Shown piece after piece: positions 1 to 13,469 of a stretch of DNA of 44,034 nucleotides (positions within the stretch are counted from its first letter, which is position 1; each line of letters starts with the position of its first letter). This stretch comes from Chromera velia (Eukaryota; Sar; Chromeraceae), in contig JAHBMJ010000595.1 of NCBI GenBank assembly GCA_018398765.1, positions 1 to 44,034 on the forward strand, in the 5' to 3' direction. Below the pieces are notes generated by a model, which was not told the DNA's origin, did no database searches, and worked only from the letters and a program-made list of their open reading frames with translations. The position numbers and the translations under genes are program-made.

Positions 1-52
1 CACACACACACACAGACACACAGACACACACACACACACACACACACACGCT

Positions 53-83
<31 letters not shown>

Positions 84-95
84 ATACACATACAC

Positions 96-131
<36 letters not shown>

Positions 132-205
132 GCTCACACACACACGCTCACACAAACACACACACACACACACAGAAAGAGAGAGACAGACAGAGACAGA
201 GAGAA
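1..205. repeat. CA/GA microsatellite at the window edge
   Basis: Almost pure (CA)n with CG, TA and GA interruptions runs to about 172 and grades into (GA)n to about 205. The rest, up to 335, shows nothing coding. It lies just past the apparent stop of the minus-strand gene ending at 336. Confidence 0.95.
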
Positions 206-335
206 TGGGAGCGAGGGGACATGACTCATGCGGAATGCAGACAGTCCGCACGCAAAAAAAGGAGGAAGGCGAGATGAATGGAAGCTCAGCGAAGGGACGG
301 ACTCAAACGAGGAGGTCACGATTGGCCGCACAGAT

Positions 336-3300
336 TCAGTGGAAAGAAAACTGATCGAGAACTGCACGAACAGAACAAAAGAGGGCGCAAGACTTGCCTT
401 GAGCCAAGATGGCTGCATTCTTCCACTGCAGCTCTCTGCACTCTCCCCTCTGCACAACAGTAGTGGCCACCGACGGAGGTAGAGCCAACGGAGCCCGGCA
501 GCCGTACGCAACCCGGAGGCCCCGGGGGACGGACCCCGACCCGTAGTTGCAGGCGATCAGCTGTAACTCGGAGAGGATGAAGGGGGCAGGACAGAAGACT
601 GGCTGATCAAACAAAAGCTCCAGCTGTCCGCTGCTCTCCCCGCCCGCCTGGGAGGCCACGCACTTATTCTCCTGCCTGTAGGTAGGGGAGTAGGCCGCCG
701 TCCCCGCACTCTTGCAGCACGTGTACACGAATTGGGAGAACTTTGCCTGTTCCACTCCTCCCGAGTCGACCGTTCCCGCTGCTTCTGCCTCGACTTGGAC
801 GTCAGATGATGATCCTGAAGTGTCCAGCTGCACCCGCCCATGCACGTGTGCGTCGCAGTTCATGCGCGAAGACAGATCAACCGCATTCGCAGAAAGCAGA
901 AAATTTAAACAAGACAAGCCGAATGACATCAAGACACCAAGCAATGCACGACAGAGAAATTAAAGAAGGGAACAAGAGACAACGGCAAAACGCAGCTACA
1001 TGCAGCAAGCACACAGAAAACGGAGTGACGCAATCATTTCCACCCAGGGGCCAAAAAAAAAAAAAAAACGCATGCCAGAGGAGTCCGAAAAAAACACAGG
1101 GAAGCACTCACTCTACGGACATGCAGGCCAAGCAAAGCGGACGTACTCACGTGAAAAGAGGAGAGATACCATCCGGTCGGGCACTGGAGAGGTCTCCCTG
1201 TGATGCTCTTCAGCGTCGCGGGGGCCAGGCTATGGGCCGCCGCGAAGTTTGCACAAACGGTGCTGGCTGCCAGAATATCTGATGTTTCTTTCTTCAGGGA
1301 GGGGTCTGCCGGATCGTCAGGCAGCCCCGACGCCTTGGCCTTCTTGTGTGCCTCCTCGACTTCCAAGGGGGGGGGCAGCGCTGCACAGCCAGTGACCACC
1401 CGTGCGTAGGCAGGGAAGCGTTCGTAGCCGCACGACTCGAAGGTTACTGAGGACACCGCGTATCCTCGGAAAGCGCAAGCCACAGGAAACTCTCGGAGCA
1501 TGTCCGCTCGTTGAGCTACGAACGGTCCGCAATCGCTGTGAGACAGGTACCGTCGACACTCCTTCGCAGGGGAGGGACTGAAGGCGCCCACCACCATCTT
1601 GTTCCACTGCCTGTTCGAGACACCGGCAGGTCTCTGCGTCAGCCCGCAGCCCAAATCGTCGGAAGTGAATGGCTGGGCGTTGACTGCATGCAGGGAGACA
1701 TGCACAGGGGAAGAGCAGAAAGTGAAAAACCAGAAAGTGAAAAACCTGGATGACAGAGCAACGATAGCTCTGTCTGGCAGTGTCTGCAGTGGAGTTTTTC
1801 TTGAAAGGACTTTGAATACCAAGAGAGGAGGAGTTGTTGGGGGGCTGCATGAATTACACAAGTGTTAGAGGAGTCCAGATGGTGTGAAATAGAGATATGT
1901 TGAAAGCCATACTTCTAAACAAATGGACAAATGGCAATCACGAGACGACAGAGAGGGATCAAAGTATGGAAAGATGACAGTACTGACTCAAGTCCATATA
2001 AGTACAGGTGTACTTCACAGCGTACTCGATCTCGTCCTTCCCCTTCCCCCCCTGGCCTTCTGTCTCGTCGCACGGCACAATCTGGAAGCTGCTCAATGCC
2101 CAGCCGCCCTCTGTGTCATCCATGCCGGGCTCCCCGCTGCAGACAATTTCCTCAAGAGAGGAGAACGTGGAGATGTCCGGACTCAGGGAACAGCGGGTGA
2201 TGGTAGTGGCTGTCGGAAGCTCGTCGGGGGTGCCCGTGGAGTCGCAGCACTCGGCGGAGAGCGAATACTTCGCGCGCGCGGGCACGCAGAAGTGTGTGGC
2301 GACATCTTCGCACCAGGAAAAGGAGTCGGTCTTCTCGCACTTTAGCTCTGTGGCGAAGGACGAGGCATCGGTGAGATCCTTCTCGCACTCTTCCTTCGAC
2401 GCATACTCCGCGCATGCCTTCTCGTTGTGGTCTCTCGAGAAGCAGGATGGCTTCGACCCGGACTTTAGCTTTCCGGGGGCATCGCACTCTCCATCTGTCT
2501 TGAAGGCCCGCCATGAGTCTGGGAATTCGACGCAGTAGAAGCCTGCTGTTTCTGTGTGGGTCACGAATTCTTCACTCGGTTCGACAGTCAACGCGATATT
2601 TCTCATCAGCGCTTTGCCAGGGCATCGCAACTGGGGCAGAGACGCAAGAGCAATGAAGCTGTCCTCGCTCTCTTCTGCCGACACTGATACGCCCATGCAG
2701 CTCAGCTTGTCAGGTGACGGGAGCCGAACATCGGCGCCATCGGGCTCTTTCGATGAAGGGGAGTCGCCATCCTGCGTCACCTCCTGAGGCGGCATGTCAA
2801 CCTTCGAACAGGTGATGCGGAGACGGCCAGCCCCCGGATTTTCAGAACCACACGGCTCGACTCTCCAGGCCGTTAGCACAGTGCCTTCTATCTCACTGCA
2901 CGAGGCACTGGAGAAGAGGGGGGCGATGGCGTAGGCCTTCTGGTTCTGGAGCTGGAAACACTCTCCGTAGACGGAACGCTTTCTCTGCAGTTCTTCGTCC
3001 TTCCCTGTCTCTGCCGGCATCGCGTTTTCTTCTTCGCCCTCGGCAGCGTCAAGCTCTCCGCCACTCGAGTCGCCCTCCTCCTCCTCTGCCTCATCTTCGT
3101 TATCAGGTGCAGACTGCTGCTGAATTTCATCAGATTGTTCGGCTTCAGTGGCAGAGGCCAGAAGCGAGGAATCTGTCTGAAGGAGGGAGGGGCGCGAAAT
3201 CACTCTGGCAGGAGGCGGGGCTTTGTGAAATCCGGGCAGCTGGGTCTTGTGCTCCGCGGGCTGGGAGTGTCTGCTGTCTGGGAGTGCCTCAGTGTCTGCT

Positions 3301-6300
3301 GTAACAGCGGGTCGCTTTTTCCGCATCGCCTCTTCTGCCCTCTGGAGGAGCTGCAGCGGCACGGGAAACCCGTTGTGGGTTTCACTTTCCTGCTCGCTGG
3401 AAGAGCAGAATGCTGCGCGAAGAGAGTCTGCAGTCGACTGTATGAGCTCCATTGCGCGCTCGTGCTCTTCTACAGCCTCTGCCTCGGCTTGAGTGGGCAG
3501 CTGAGACGCAGAGACTCCAGCACGCTTTGCCCACCTCTGAGCAACTGAGGTGCGCCTCCGAGCAGACGCTACTCTCTGTTTCTTTCTGGGCGCTCCGATG
3601 ATGTCCCGCCATACGGAAACTGTTGTCTCAAGGGACCACAAAGCGTCTTCTGCAATTGCAGCGTCCTCGTGGGAGGGGAGAAGATCACTGGGAGACGGCA
3701 GAGAGCCGAAACCTCCCGCAAAGCCTGCTGATGCTCTCTCTGCATCGCTCCCCTCTTGAACCGCCAGGAACGAAAGGAGTTTCTGATTGTCGGGGTGCCA
3801 GAGATGTTCCTCCACCATGCGGGCTTGAAGGAGGTCGACGACCTCCACCATCTCATCGACGAAGTCCAGCAGCTGCCCCACAGCACCAGTAGACAAACCG
3901 GCACGGGTGCCCTTCGTCATCCACTCCTCTCCTGCCTTTCTCTTGGCCTCTATCTCGCCCTTCTCCAGGCACATGGAAGATGAAAGGAGTGAGTCACCAC
4001 CACTCTCGTTCTCTCCCCCCACCGTAGGAAGCACCCCTGCAAGAACAGAAACTGCCAACATTGGCTCCTGCGTGAGGGCGTTGAGCTCGGCAGTCGCCAG
4101 CCGTAGCGGAAGGCGGAACCCTGAAAGCTTCTGCGCGACCCTTTGAATGGCGTCACTAGCAGTGCGCCATGCGCGAACAAGAAGCCGTGCTGACTTGCCC
4201 TCAGCGCGGCGCAGCTCTGTCCATCTCTGCAAAAGAGCCTCGTACGGCTCCGTGTCGCTACACCCTAGATAGTCATCCAACGCACTCACGACTTGTCGAC
4301 GCTCAGAAAGATGACCTTCAGCAAAGACAAGATAGGTGTTCACAGCAGCGTAAGTCGCTTTCAGAGTGTCAGAAAACTCCTCCATCTCCCCTAATACCTT
4401 GTCTGACTCAGACCGGCTTTCTAACTCTAAGGTCTCGTGCTCGAGCGCCTCTTCCACGTCGGCACGCGTGGCGAGGCGATCGTGCGGCTTCACCTCTGCA
4501 GCATGCCCCTCATGTCTCTTACGGATATCTCTGCTTCTCCTGAGCTCTGCCTCTTTTTTCCGATGTCCTGTCATCCACAGCGAGACTGCAGAAAGGGATC
4601 GAGAGGTCTGCACAGTCCACAACTGTACTTCTCTCTCAAGTGTGCTCAGAGAACCAGAAACTCTGCTGAGGGAAGATCTGGAACTCCTCCGGAAGCTGTG
4701 GAGGTCCATATTCGAAACTCTTCCACTCACCCTCAGGCCTTTATTCTCTTCCTCCTTCCGGCGTTGCAGCTCTTCTGGGGGGAGTCCGACGGAAGGCGCT
4801 CCCATCACATCGAGGAGACCCAAATGTTGCCGAAGTCCGGTCGACACGTGTTGTTTGTGACCGTGCACTTCCTTCACCAACTCTTTGACGGCCTCCAACC
4901 TGTCTGCACCACTTTGATGGCCTGCCAGCTGATGTCCGAGGGCTTCCAGACGCCCCACTGACTCCTCTGTGCTCTTTTTCACCTGATTCTCCACCCTGCG
5001 TGCGTGCGCTGCCGCCTGAGCGGAGAATTGGAGGACGGACCTTTGAGTGTCTGCGTCTCTGCAGCTGTGGTGGAGGTTCGTGCCCACACAGGGCAGCGCG
5101 GCAAGACGTGCCTCTGCAGAAGCGTGGAACACACGCAGGTCTTCCACCAGCGCGTCCGTCTGGGGATCTTCCGCATTTCTTGCGCTGCTGTGCTGTGTGC
5201 TGATGATGCCCAGAGTTCTCGAGACGCACTGCAGCAAAGCCTCCCGTCCACTTTCTGCCCCCGAGTGTCCCCGGGGAGGAACACTTGAGGCGTTGGGGGG
5301 ACGTGCGAGGCCAGCCTGGTCAAGAGACTGGCGTCCCGCGGGAGAGGGGGTGGCAACCCGACAGGACTTGAGAGCGTCATATAAAAGACTGTTGCTCTTC
5401 TCTTCTGAGAGGGAGTCGCTGAGATCTGCCACCGCATCTCCCACCTGAGCGACCTTCTTGCCGAGCTCCTGGGCGTGCCAGTCTTGGAGGTCGGCAAGCC
5501 ACTGCATCAGGGCCTCCGAATAGGACGCGTGGTAATCCATGTACGTCAGGAGGTTCTTCAACAAGGTGTCGTACACATTCTGCAAGCGGTCCATGATCGC
5601 ACGATTTCCCGTTCTCACCGCATCACTCACGCAAGAGAGATCGCAGAGCGTCTTCGCGACGCCGTAGGCATTCGAGTCGCAGTCGATGCCTTCCAAACCC
5701 GCGTAACTCCCTTCGATGTCTGCGACTTTGTTGTCTAGGTGGGTGTTCACCTTCTCGTACACGTAGTTAGCCATCTCCATAATCTGCTCGAAGTTGTCGA
5801 GCGTCACTCCGAGACCGTAGGGGGCGAGCTCAAACTCTGTCAAGGAGCCTATGAAGGAGAAAATCATCTGAGAAATGTCGTACGGTTTTTGAATCGACTC
5901 CCGGAAGTCTTCCACCTTCTGAACGGCTGCGTCCTGGTTATCCTGCCTCTCCTGAATACGGGCACTGCAGCCTGCGACGGCTTTGAAGGGAATACCGGCC
6001 GCATCTTTCTCGTCAGCAGGGTCTGTCGTCTCCACGCGGGTATTGGCCAATACGTACCCACAAGGATCTGCAGCCTGCACCTCCTCTCTTCCCACCTCGG
6101 CAGGCTCCGAGAGGCCAAAGAGAAACTCATCGGCATCCTCTTCGTTCTTCTTCGGGAGAGGCTCAGAGGCAGCCTTGAAGAGTTTTGTCTCCTCAACGTC
6201 CCCGGACTTGGAGAGTTCTTCGGGCAGATCCTTCACGAGGGGGCCGTGGAGCTTCTGCCTGTCGTGGGCCTTGCAGTGGGGGGCATACAGATCTTCCATG

Positions 6301-9161
6301 TTCACCTCCTTCAAAGGAACCACGGGAGGGGGGGGAGGCTTCTCGGGTTTCTTTGGCTTCTCTTTGATCTCGTCTCCCTGTCCAGAAGGTTCGGGAGCGA
6401 GAGGGATCATGTCCTCGATGACCGTCACTCCAAGAGAGTTGCCCCCCGGACTTGCAGCCGACGCTGTCTGACCCTGGCCGGGGTGAGCGGCCATCGAGTC
6501 CAGGCAGAGGGCCTCGCTGTTGGGAACGTCCAGGCCGTGCAGACACCACTGCATCCTTGCAGGGTTGAACTGCAGAGTGTTCCTTCCATAGATGTACGTC
6601 ATCTCCTGCTGGGGGGTCTGGAAACGAGTGCACTGCAGAGAGGGAGGCAGTCAGTTCAGAGATGAGGCCGAAAATTGGTCAGCGTGAAGGTTGCTCGGAG
6701 TGAGACAGAAAAAAAAAAAAGAGAGATTCAAAAGAGCGGAGGGTGAAAAAACAAGAGATGCTCTTGGAATACATCTGGACTTCATCAATTCAATCTGTAT
6801 GGCACTCTTGAACCGACCGACCGACCATTTTGAAGATCAGTCGCCCGGTCTCGTCCCGACTTGAGGGACAATACTCTCCTTGCCACGGACGAATGTCTGG
6901 CGCTATTCGCAACGTCGGGGGCACATATGCGTGGGAGAGCTGCTGGATGGAGTAGCCGGTTGCACTCACAGAGCAGCAGGTTCTGCTGATCTCGATGTTT
7001 CGTCCTGTCCCAGTGGCAACGATCTTCTGTAGCACCTCTCCTCGAGGACACGTAGCTGCCCCCGCAACTAACTCTAGAGTGCCGGCTCTCTCTGCTCTTG
7101 TCTGCGTGTTTGCCATCGCCTTCTTCAAAAGGCTTTTGCGCAGATCCGCCACCTCTCCCTTCTTTACGTCCACCTTCTCCTTCAGCTCCGCACAGTACTC
7201 TTGGAAGTCATCAGGGAAGAGGGTGCCCTCTTCAACACCAGTCACACAGCCGGACCCGGGGCCCTCAACGCGAACAGTCCCCACCGGGGTCTGGCGCCAG
7301 CTGAGGATCAGATCTGACTTCTCCGCAGACACAAATGTCGCTCCTTCTCCTCCACCGCAGCACATGTGCCGATAGACCGTCTCGGGGTCTGCATCATCCG
7401 GAACCTCTGCAGTGTTTGCACACCACTGTGCGTATCCGGATGGAAAATCCGGGCCCTCACACTCCGCATGGAACTTCGCGCCAATGCCATTCAGCTCGGC
7501 AGTCGTTTCCATGAACTCCTTCATGACTGCGTTGAGCTCGGTCGCCGCGTCAGATGCCGCCTCCTCGACCCACTTCTTTCCGGACACCTGGATCCTCTCT
7601 TCCTTGCACCTGTTCACATTCGAAGCAAGCACACAGACGTAGCTACCAGCAACGAACAGGTCGTGCATCATCGTCTGGCCGAAGTAAGAGATCGCAGGCG
7701 GCTCGAATTTCGAGAGCACCCAGGCGGAACTTGGAGTCTCTGAAACGACCCCCCTTGCTGCCTGCGTGCAGTCAATCTCCAGCGCATCTTGGTAGTGCCC
7801 TGTCTTGGCCAGATGTCCGAGGCCGACCCCGTCCTTGTCAACAGAAGAGAGAAGGGATCCACTGTAGGAGAGACGTTCAGAGACAGCAGAGACTGCAACG
7901 GGGACCTTCGAGAAGACGGCAAGCCGGGAGTCCACAGCTGCAAGTGCGAGATCAGATTGTGCAGATGATAAAGGCAGGAAAAAACAAAACGGGAAGACGG
8001 GAGCGTGAAAGCCATTGAGAGTGCGAAACCGAAACCGCATGCAACTTTAAAGGCACTGCAGTTCGTTCCGTCTAAACCAACCAGAGAGTGGCAGCTTCCT
8101 GTCAAAAATTTCCATGACGGAATCCCGGAAGTTTCTCTCACCCAAAAAAGAGAAGACACAAAGACACGAAGAAGCAGCTGTGAGCAATGGATAGCACTAC
8201 ACACACACACACACACACACAGAGGCACATGCACCCAGAGGAGAGGAATCCATGCACCCACCCACCAACCTCCGCACGAAGCTCTCGCAGAGCGACTCCC
8301 CAAAGAAGACACGAAGCCTTTCACTGTGGAAAAGTACACGCACTCTTCTGCGCCATCCTTTCTCTTCCGCGTGCTCACATAGTGACACCGGGTGGACTTC
8401 TGACAGTCCCCAATGCACTTGTCAAAGTTCGTCGTCGGAGAGTTGTCAAAAAACCCGCACCACTTCTCCTTGTCGGTATCTGTGCACCAGTCTCGTCCCA
8501 TTCTGGACTTCAGCATAGCATAATCCCCCGAATTCATTCCAAGAGAAGTAGTCCATCGATCGTACTCCAACCCGCAGGGCACCAGGGCCACGGCACGTCT
8601 TTCAAGATGAGTCTCGACCTCGTTCCAACACTCTTCAGCCGTACTCCACCAGTAGCAAGTACCAAACCACGGGTCGCGCGGCCACTCGTACAAACGCTGG
8701 GCATTCCACATGTCTGGGTACCCCCACAGATGGCGCGTTGAACGCCACGCGGGGCAGACAGGTTCTCCGTTGTGAGGGCAGCCTTTGGAGATCATCATCC
8801 ACCTGCAGCAGCAGGCAGCAGCTCACAATTGTATGAGGGGAGCAGGGAGTGCAAATACCGAGAGGGAAAGGGAATTCAAAGGGGGAATCGGGAAGTAACA
8901 AAGACGGAAGAAAAAGGGCAGGGAATCTTTCACATGGGTCTTCAGCAGACAATCAGGAACAACGAAAGAAACAAGTTGGCTGGCTGGCTGGCTGGCTGGC
9001 ACGCGTACAGCTTGCGGATAACAGATCGACACATCCCCACCCCGTTGTTCTGAAGCACATGTCAAGTGAAGGCGGCGCCTCGGCTCAGGGCAAAGACCGC
9101 CAGAAGAAAAAGGCGGCAGAGCGGGCGGCAGCGCCAGCGCAGATTCATACCAAACCGCGCG

Positions 9162-9200
<39 letters not shown>

Positions 9201-10392
9201 GAGAACAGGATTGGCGGGAATCAAGTGAAAGAGGAGACTCCGTTGGAGCTTCGGCTTACAGAAGAAGAAGAACAGAGGGAGAGAGCTTGACTGACCCTGT
9301 CCTCTGGTTACCATCATTGTCGATGAATGTGTCTTCTTTGCACGTAAACGCTTTGTTGGACTCTTCATCCGACGCTGTCGGGGTGGCTTGATGCAGACAG
9401 GCACGCAGGCAGGCAGATAGAGGGGCAGCAATGGAGGCAGATGGATGGACAGGCGGATAGACATAGAATCGGGGAGGCAACACAAGGAAGGGCGCAGGTT
9501 CGTCGAATTCAACTTTCGACCTCTCGCCAAGCGTGCTGGGGAGAGAGAGCAGCACGCAAGCAATTTGAGGAGCACTCACGCAACCCATCCGAAAGGCAGA
9601 ATGGATGGCGCATCGGGACAATTGCCGCTCGTTCTTTGATTCCCCACATCCGTCCCTCCATTCATCCTGGCTTACGTTGCATTTTTTTCAATTCATCTTC
9701 GGTGAGCTCATCGCCCTCGAAGAGGACGTCGTGGAAGTGACACTCTGCATCCATCCGGCCATGCAGAAATGAAGGATCGAATGGGTGCTTGCTCTTCGAT
9801 ACAGTCGTTGCGATGCATCAATGATTGCGACTGAATGAAGCTCTCAGAATGAAGGAGAAGAGAAGAGCATGCATCCAGAAAGAATCTCTGTATGGAAGGG
9901 CTTAAGCAGGGTGTGCTGGAAGGATCAAGCTTCAATCACTGTGTACAGACTTCGTTTTTCAGTCACCTGTCTCTCTCATTCCAAAAATTATTGCGCCTCT
10001 TTAGACGGGATGTGAAAGCTGTGGAAGAGAGGGAGACAAAGAGTAAGAGAGACAGTAAATGAGTTGATACGGACGGAGAGAAAGGTGAACTGGAGAAAGG
10101 CCGCGCAGCGGCAAAACACACAAGTTCTCAAGGAAAGCAACAGGAAAGACCGATCAAAACTAGAAATAAATGCTTCCTTACGGGCAAGCTTCACTCTCCG
10201 GCTCACTTGAAGTGTCCATTTTTTCCTCCAGAATGTTTGCACCGTGATGGCTCCTGTGCTGCATTCAACCAGGCCGTCACAACGCATTTCAAGAGAGTCA
10301 GCACCCATCGCTCCATAGAAGAGCGCCACGTTAAGAGAAGCGCACAACAGCAAAATGTAAAGACAGAAGGGCCTTCTTGACAATGTCGACAT
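336..10392 (-). CDS. Gene B: giant secreted Cys-rich multimodular protein (8 exons)
   Basis: Function unknown; probably an extracellular or surface protein. Exons on the minus strand: 10392-10182, 9744-9676, 9374-9296, 8802 to about 8297, 7937-6826, 6632-1988, 1683-1151, 827-336. Phases agree at every junction and the sum closes to about 2,548 codons. Only the exon 4 donor is uncertain (8297 fits; about 8265 or 8245 also keep phase). The start at 10392 gives a clean signal peptide. Order: Cys-rich N-terminus, PAN/Apple-like segment (about residues 233-279), Cys modules, a 1,548-residue stretch in one 4.6-kb exon with Pro/Lys/Glu-rich and helical parts, then repeated Cys modules to the end. 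The stop at 336 is the simplest end; a GC-type donor (AAGGCAAGT) shortly before it would allow more exons beyond the window. It lies 705 bases downstream of gene A, same strand. No known family recognised over the full length. Confidence 0.8.
508..2910 (-). other. Array of repeated Cys modules at the gene B C-terminus
   Basis: Six related units, in protein order: near 2900-2800 (CSEIEG..LTAWRVEPCG..LRITC), 2628-2545 (CPGKALMRNIALTV..FYC), 2145-2005 (CSG..WALSSFQIVPC..YTC), 1480-1385 (CAFRGYAVSSVTFESCG..TGC), 1180-1151 joined to 827-710 (CPTGWYLSSF..FVYTCC) and 593-508 (CPAPFILSELQLIACNYG..YGC). A further unit lies near 7050-6975 (CPRGEVLQKIV..SRTCC). Core pattern: C-x-x-G-x-x-L-S-S-F, an optional Cys-Gly, and a closing aromatic-x-C(C). 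Two half-Cys at fixed ends suggest small disulfide-closed beta units. Confidence 0.6.
5390..5910 (-). other. Helical module in gene B
   Basis: This part of exon 6 encodes amphipathic helices (for example SQMIFSFIGSLTEFELAPYG, NFEQIMEMANYVYEKVNTHL) with a few spaced Cys. Gene A has similar helical blocks with an IFESL/ILQIM style. Family unknown. Confidence 0.45.
8198..8221. repeat. (CA)n microsatellite in gene B intron 4
   Basis: A short pure CA run just past the likely exon 4 donor on the minus strand, where it reads as a GT-rich tract. Confidence 0.9.
8325..8465 (-). other. PAN/Apple-like module in gene B
   Basis: The exon 4 protein shows WCGFF, then CIGDCQKSTRCHYVS, then ECVYFS, a Cys spacing like the central helix and strands of PAN/Apple domains. 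PAN domains bind protein or carbohydrate outside the cell. The match is by eye, and the module continues to an uncertain exon end. Confidence 0.5.
8977..9198. repeat. (TGGC)n and (GA)n microsatellites in gene B intron 3
   Basis: Six TGGC units lie at 8977-9000 and a GA run at about 9164-9197, both in the intron between exons 3 and 4. Nothing coding lies between them. Confidence 0.9.
10300..10392 (-). other. Signal peptide of gene B
   Basis: The first 31 codons read MSTLSRRPFC, then a hydrophobic core (LYILLLCASLNVALF) and a small-residue cleavage area (GAMGA) before the mature DSLEMRC. This decides the start and shows that gene B is separate from gene A rather than its 3' part. Confidence 0.85.
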
Positions 10393-11097
10393 CCGTGCTC
10401 GAGGCACCCGTGAACTGTCTCCGGATTTTTCACATCTGCGGACCAGAAGAGGGATTGGAGACCGTCGGAACTTCCGAAAAAAGTAAAGTACGAACGAAAG
10501 GAAGAAAGGAATCAAGAAGGAAAAGATACGAAAAAAAAAGAGAGCAAACGCACAGTAAACACAAACAAAAAGAAAAAAACGAACCAACCAACCGAGGTAG
10601 AGAGGTACACGAAGCCATTGATACCGATTCCATCGGACCGGAACGCGTCGAAGAATGTCGTCTCTCTCGGGGGAAACTCCTCGGTCGTCTCGTCTGTTGC
10701 ACGGTCGATCTACGCGACGTCAATGCATGGAGACGCACAGAGGAGAGGCAGGAAGGCAAAGGGCAGAAAGAGAGACGGCACAGGTGAATCGATCGATCAA
10801 TCGGACGAAGGAAGGAGACGAAAGAAAGCGAACGGAAACTCCCAGAGACATGCAGTCCAGCCAGACGAGATTGGGGGCACTCCCCTTCCATTTATTTCGT
10901 CAAAAAAGAAGAAAAAGAAGAAGAAATCCCCCAGACGGACCCACCTCAGGAGCCGTCCACAGCCGCACAATTTCCTCCAGCACCCCGTCGAGGGAATCGG
11001 GGGTGCCCAGCGCGGGAATCAAAAGGAGAAGACTCCGAAGCACAAGAACCATGTGTTTGCCAGAAGCCAGAGCGACTGTATTCTTGATCAGGGTCAT
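10393..11097. other. Spacer between genes A and B
   Basis: About 700 bases between the TAG of gene A and the start codon of gene B. It holds A-rich tracts (10500-10580, 10905-10930 on the plus strand) and no convincing reading frame. The promoter of gene B and the 3' end of gene A must lie here, but no clear TATA or poly(A) signal was recognised. Confidence 0.7.
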
Positions 11098-13432
11098 CTA
11101 GTTGTCGAGGTCATCGTATGATCGCATGATCTGCAAAATGTTGTTCACAATGTCCTCGGACAGCTTCGCAAAGGGCATATCCTTCAGTTTTTCGAACGTT
11201 TCTTCAACCTTCGTGATCGACTTTCCGTACAGATCCAAACCCTCAGAGAGGACTCCCGACCATTTGCCCAAGAACGTCTCCATGAAGTCCTCAACCCGTT
11301 CCGTCGCCTCATCAAACTTGACGGTAACTCTCGCCAGAGCGTTTTGCAGACCCTTCAGCACAGTCCGCGCAGCGCTCTTCTGAGAGCCGACGGCGACCAT
11401 CTGGTTTGCGGGGGTGATCAACACAGATAGCCTCTCTCTATCGATCCCTCCGCTGCTTCTCACCTTCTCCATGCGGAGCAGTGGAAGAGTCAGCGGGTCT
11501 TTCTTCTCCTCTTCTTCTTTTCCTGCTTGCTCATTACTGAAAACTCTCGAATCAATTTCAGCGGACCCGAAGAGGACATCAGAGTCCAAAAACACGAAGC
11601 CTCCCTCCGCACGCATGCAGTCGGACAGCGAGCCCACGAATTTCTCCCGCCCCTCCTCATGTGCCCATTCCAAGAGACTTTCTACCATCCCGTGAAGCTG
11701 CACACCTGTCGAACGCACACGCTGCTCCCCCTCTCCTCTGCCATTCAGATGACCCTTGACCCCCTCCCACTGCCCAGGAGTCCACTGGTGTAAACTGCAA
11801 AGGAGGGCAAGCCCGAGATCGAGATGCTCAGAGGCCGTGAGCGTTTTGTTGGGGCTGTACGGAACTTCTTTTTGTACGCCGTTTTGTGCCGAGGCATTCA
11901 GCTCGGTCAGTTGGAGATTTCGGAGTTCAGCGACTGCACTTCCGATCTGCATGCAGGTACAGAGGGGGAGATAGGTGGCAGATAAATCGGATTTGATGAA
12001 GGGATGCTGATACAAACCTTGTCGATGCCTTCTGCGAGTAAGAGGAGGTGCACTTAAAAAAAAAATGGTGCCTTTACAGAAATGCTGACAGGGAAAAAGA
12101 GAGCCACGGGGGCAAATGAAACAATCAGACAATCGCCAAACGATCCGTTGAGAACCCATGCACGCAACCCTTTTTCCCCTCTGTGGAACGAAGTCAACTG
12201 AAGCCCTTCTCCTCAATCAATGAAAGGGACAGACTGCTGACCTCTTCAACAATTCCGTCAAAGACCGAGGCCCCGCCCAAGTCCACGTGCAGGTGTTCCT
12301 CAAATGCCAACTTCACCCTCTCGCCGCTGTGCTCACTCAGCACTGAGGCAGGGACACCGCCGGCTACAAGAACTCTCTTCACCAGGCTCCCCGGCATTTC
12401 TGCCAGCGCTCCCTTTTCAATTTCTCGCCGTGCACCCATCGACATCTGGAACCCTCCGCCGTCTGTCTTTGTTGTCTGCTTTTCTTGGAGAGATCTCATC
12501 TCCACGAGGGCATTCTGAAACTCGCGACGTCCGTGGAGGGCGCGGAGCTGAAGGAGGCCAGCAATGCGCATGTGGTCCAATTTCTTTGCTCCTTTTCCTG
12601 TCGTCGAGTGGGCCCGGGTGCCCTCTATGTGGGTCTGTGCCAGGGCCGTTTGTAGCGAGGCCAGAGAGCCTCGGCTGTTTGGGTCTTTGCTGTTGGAGCT
12701 CTGCTGCTGCTGCTGCTGGGAGGAGAGCAGGAGGAACGCAGGGAGGGCCGCATTACTGTCTTCGTGAAGCTTCAGCTGCCGGAGGGCCCTGGACCTCGGT
12801 GTCTGCAGGAAGGAGCTGGCCTCCATTCCCTCCAACTCAAGAACCACCGATGGGACGTCCCCGAGTTCAGCGTCAAAAATCGAGGCCGAGATGCCGGGAT
12901 CAGCATGATAGGCGTCGGCCATTCCTGAGTGGAGATCGTACTCCACTGCAGAGAGAAGCGCTTCATCGAAAGAAGTGGAGTCGAAGAGATCCTCTGCCGA
13001 CTCCATTGGGTGCTCGTCGAAGTCGCAAGCCTTGCCCTGAGAAAGCCGAGTCCTTAGAAAGTGAAGACTGTGGGATGAGCTCAAACATCTGCCTATGTCG
13101 TTCTTCAAGCCGAAGTTCTCGGAGTTCTTGGCGATTTTCAAGAAGGTCGGGGTGATGGGCATCTGGGGAGGCGAGGCCTTGCCCTGATGTCCGATCAATC
13201 CAGCAACGATTGTGGCCTCGCTCCCCTCAGGCATGCCATCAGAGAGCTGCCCCCCCGGGATCAGAGTGTGAAAGTCCCGGGTCGAAGTCTCTCCGTACAG
13301 AGCTACAGGGAGGGAGTTCATGAAGTACAGGTGCTCCTTCGAGGCTTCCTTCAATTTGGGAAGTTCAGGAGTCCCTACCTGCACTTTCACGGGGGGGCAT
13401 CAAAGAGAAAAGGCAGACAGACGGACAGAGAG

Positions 13433-13469
<37 letters not shown>

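Noticed and set aside
5739-6665. 308-codon plus-strand open frame
   Set aside because: It lies antisense to the giant exon of gene B, has His/Leu/Arg-rich shadow composition and no family resemblance.
10393-11100. Genes A and B as one single gene
   Set aside because: Gene A ends in TAG at 11098 after a fully closing exon chain, and gene B opens with its own signal peptide.
12304-13155. 283-codon plus-strand open frame
   Set aside because: Antisense to gene A exon 11, rich in Ser, Arg, Gly and Pro as expected from the opposite strand of a real exon.
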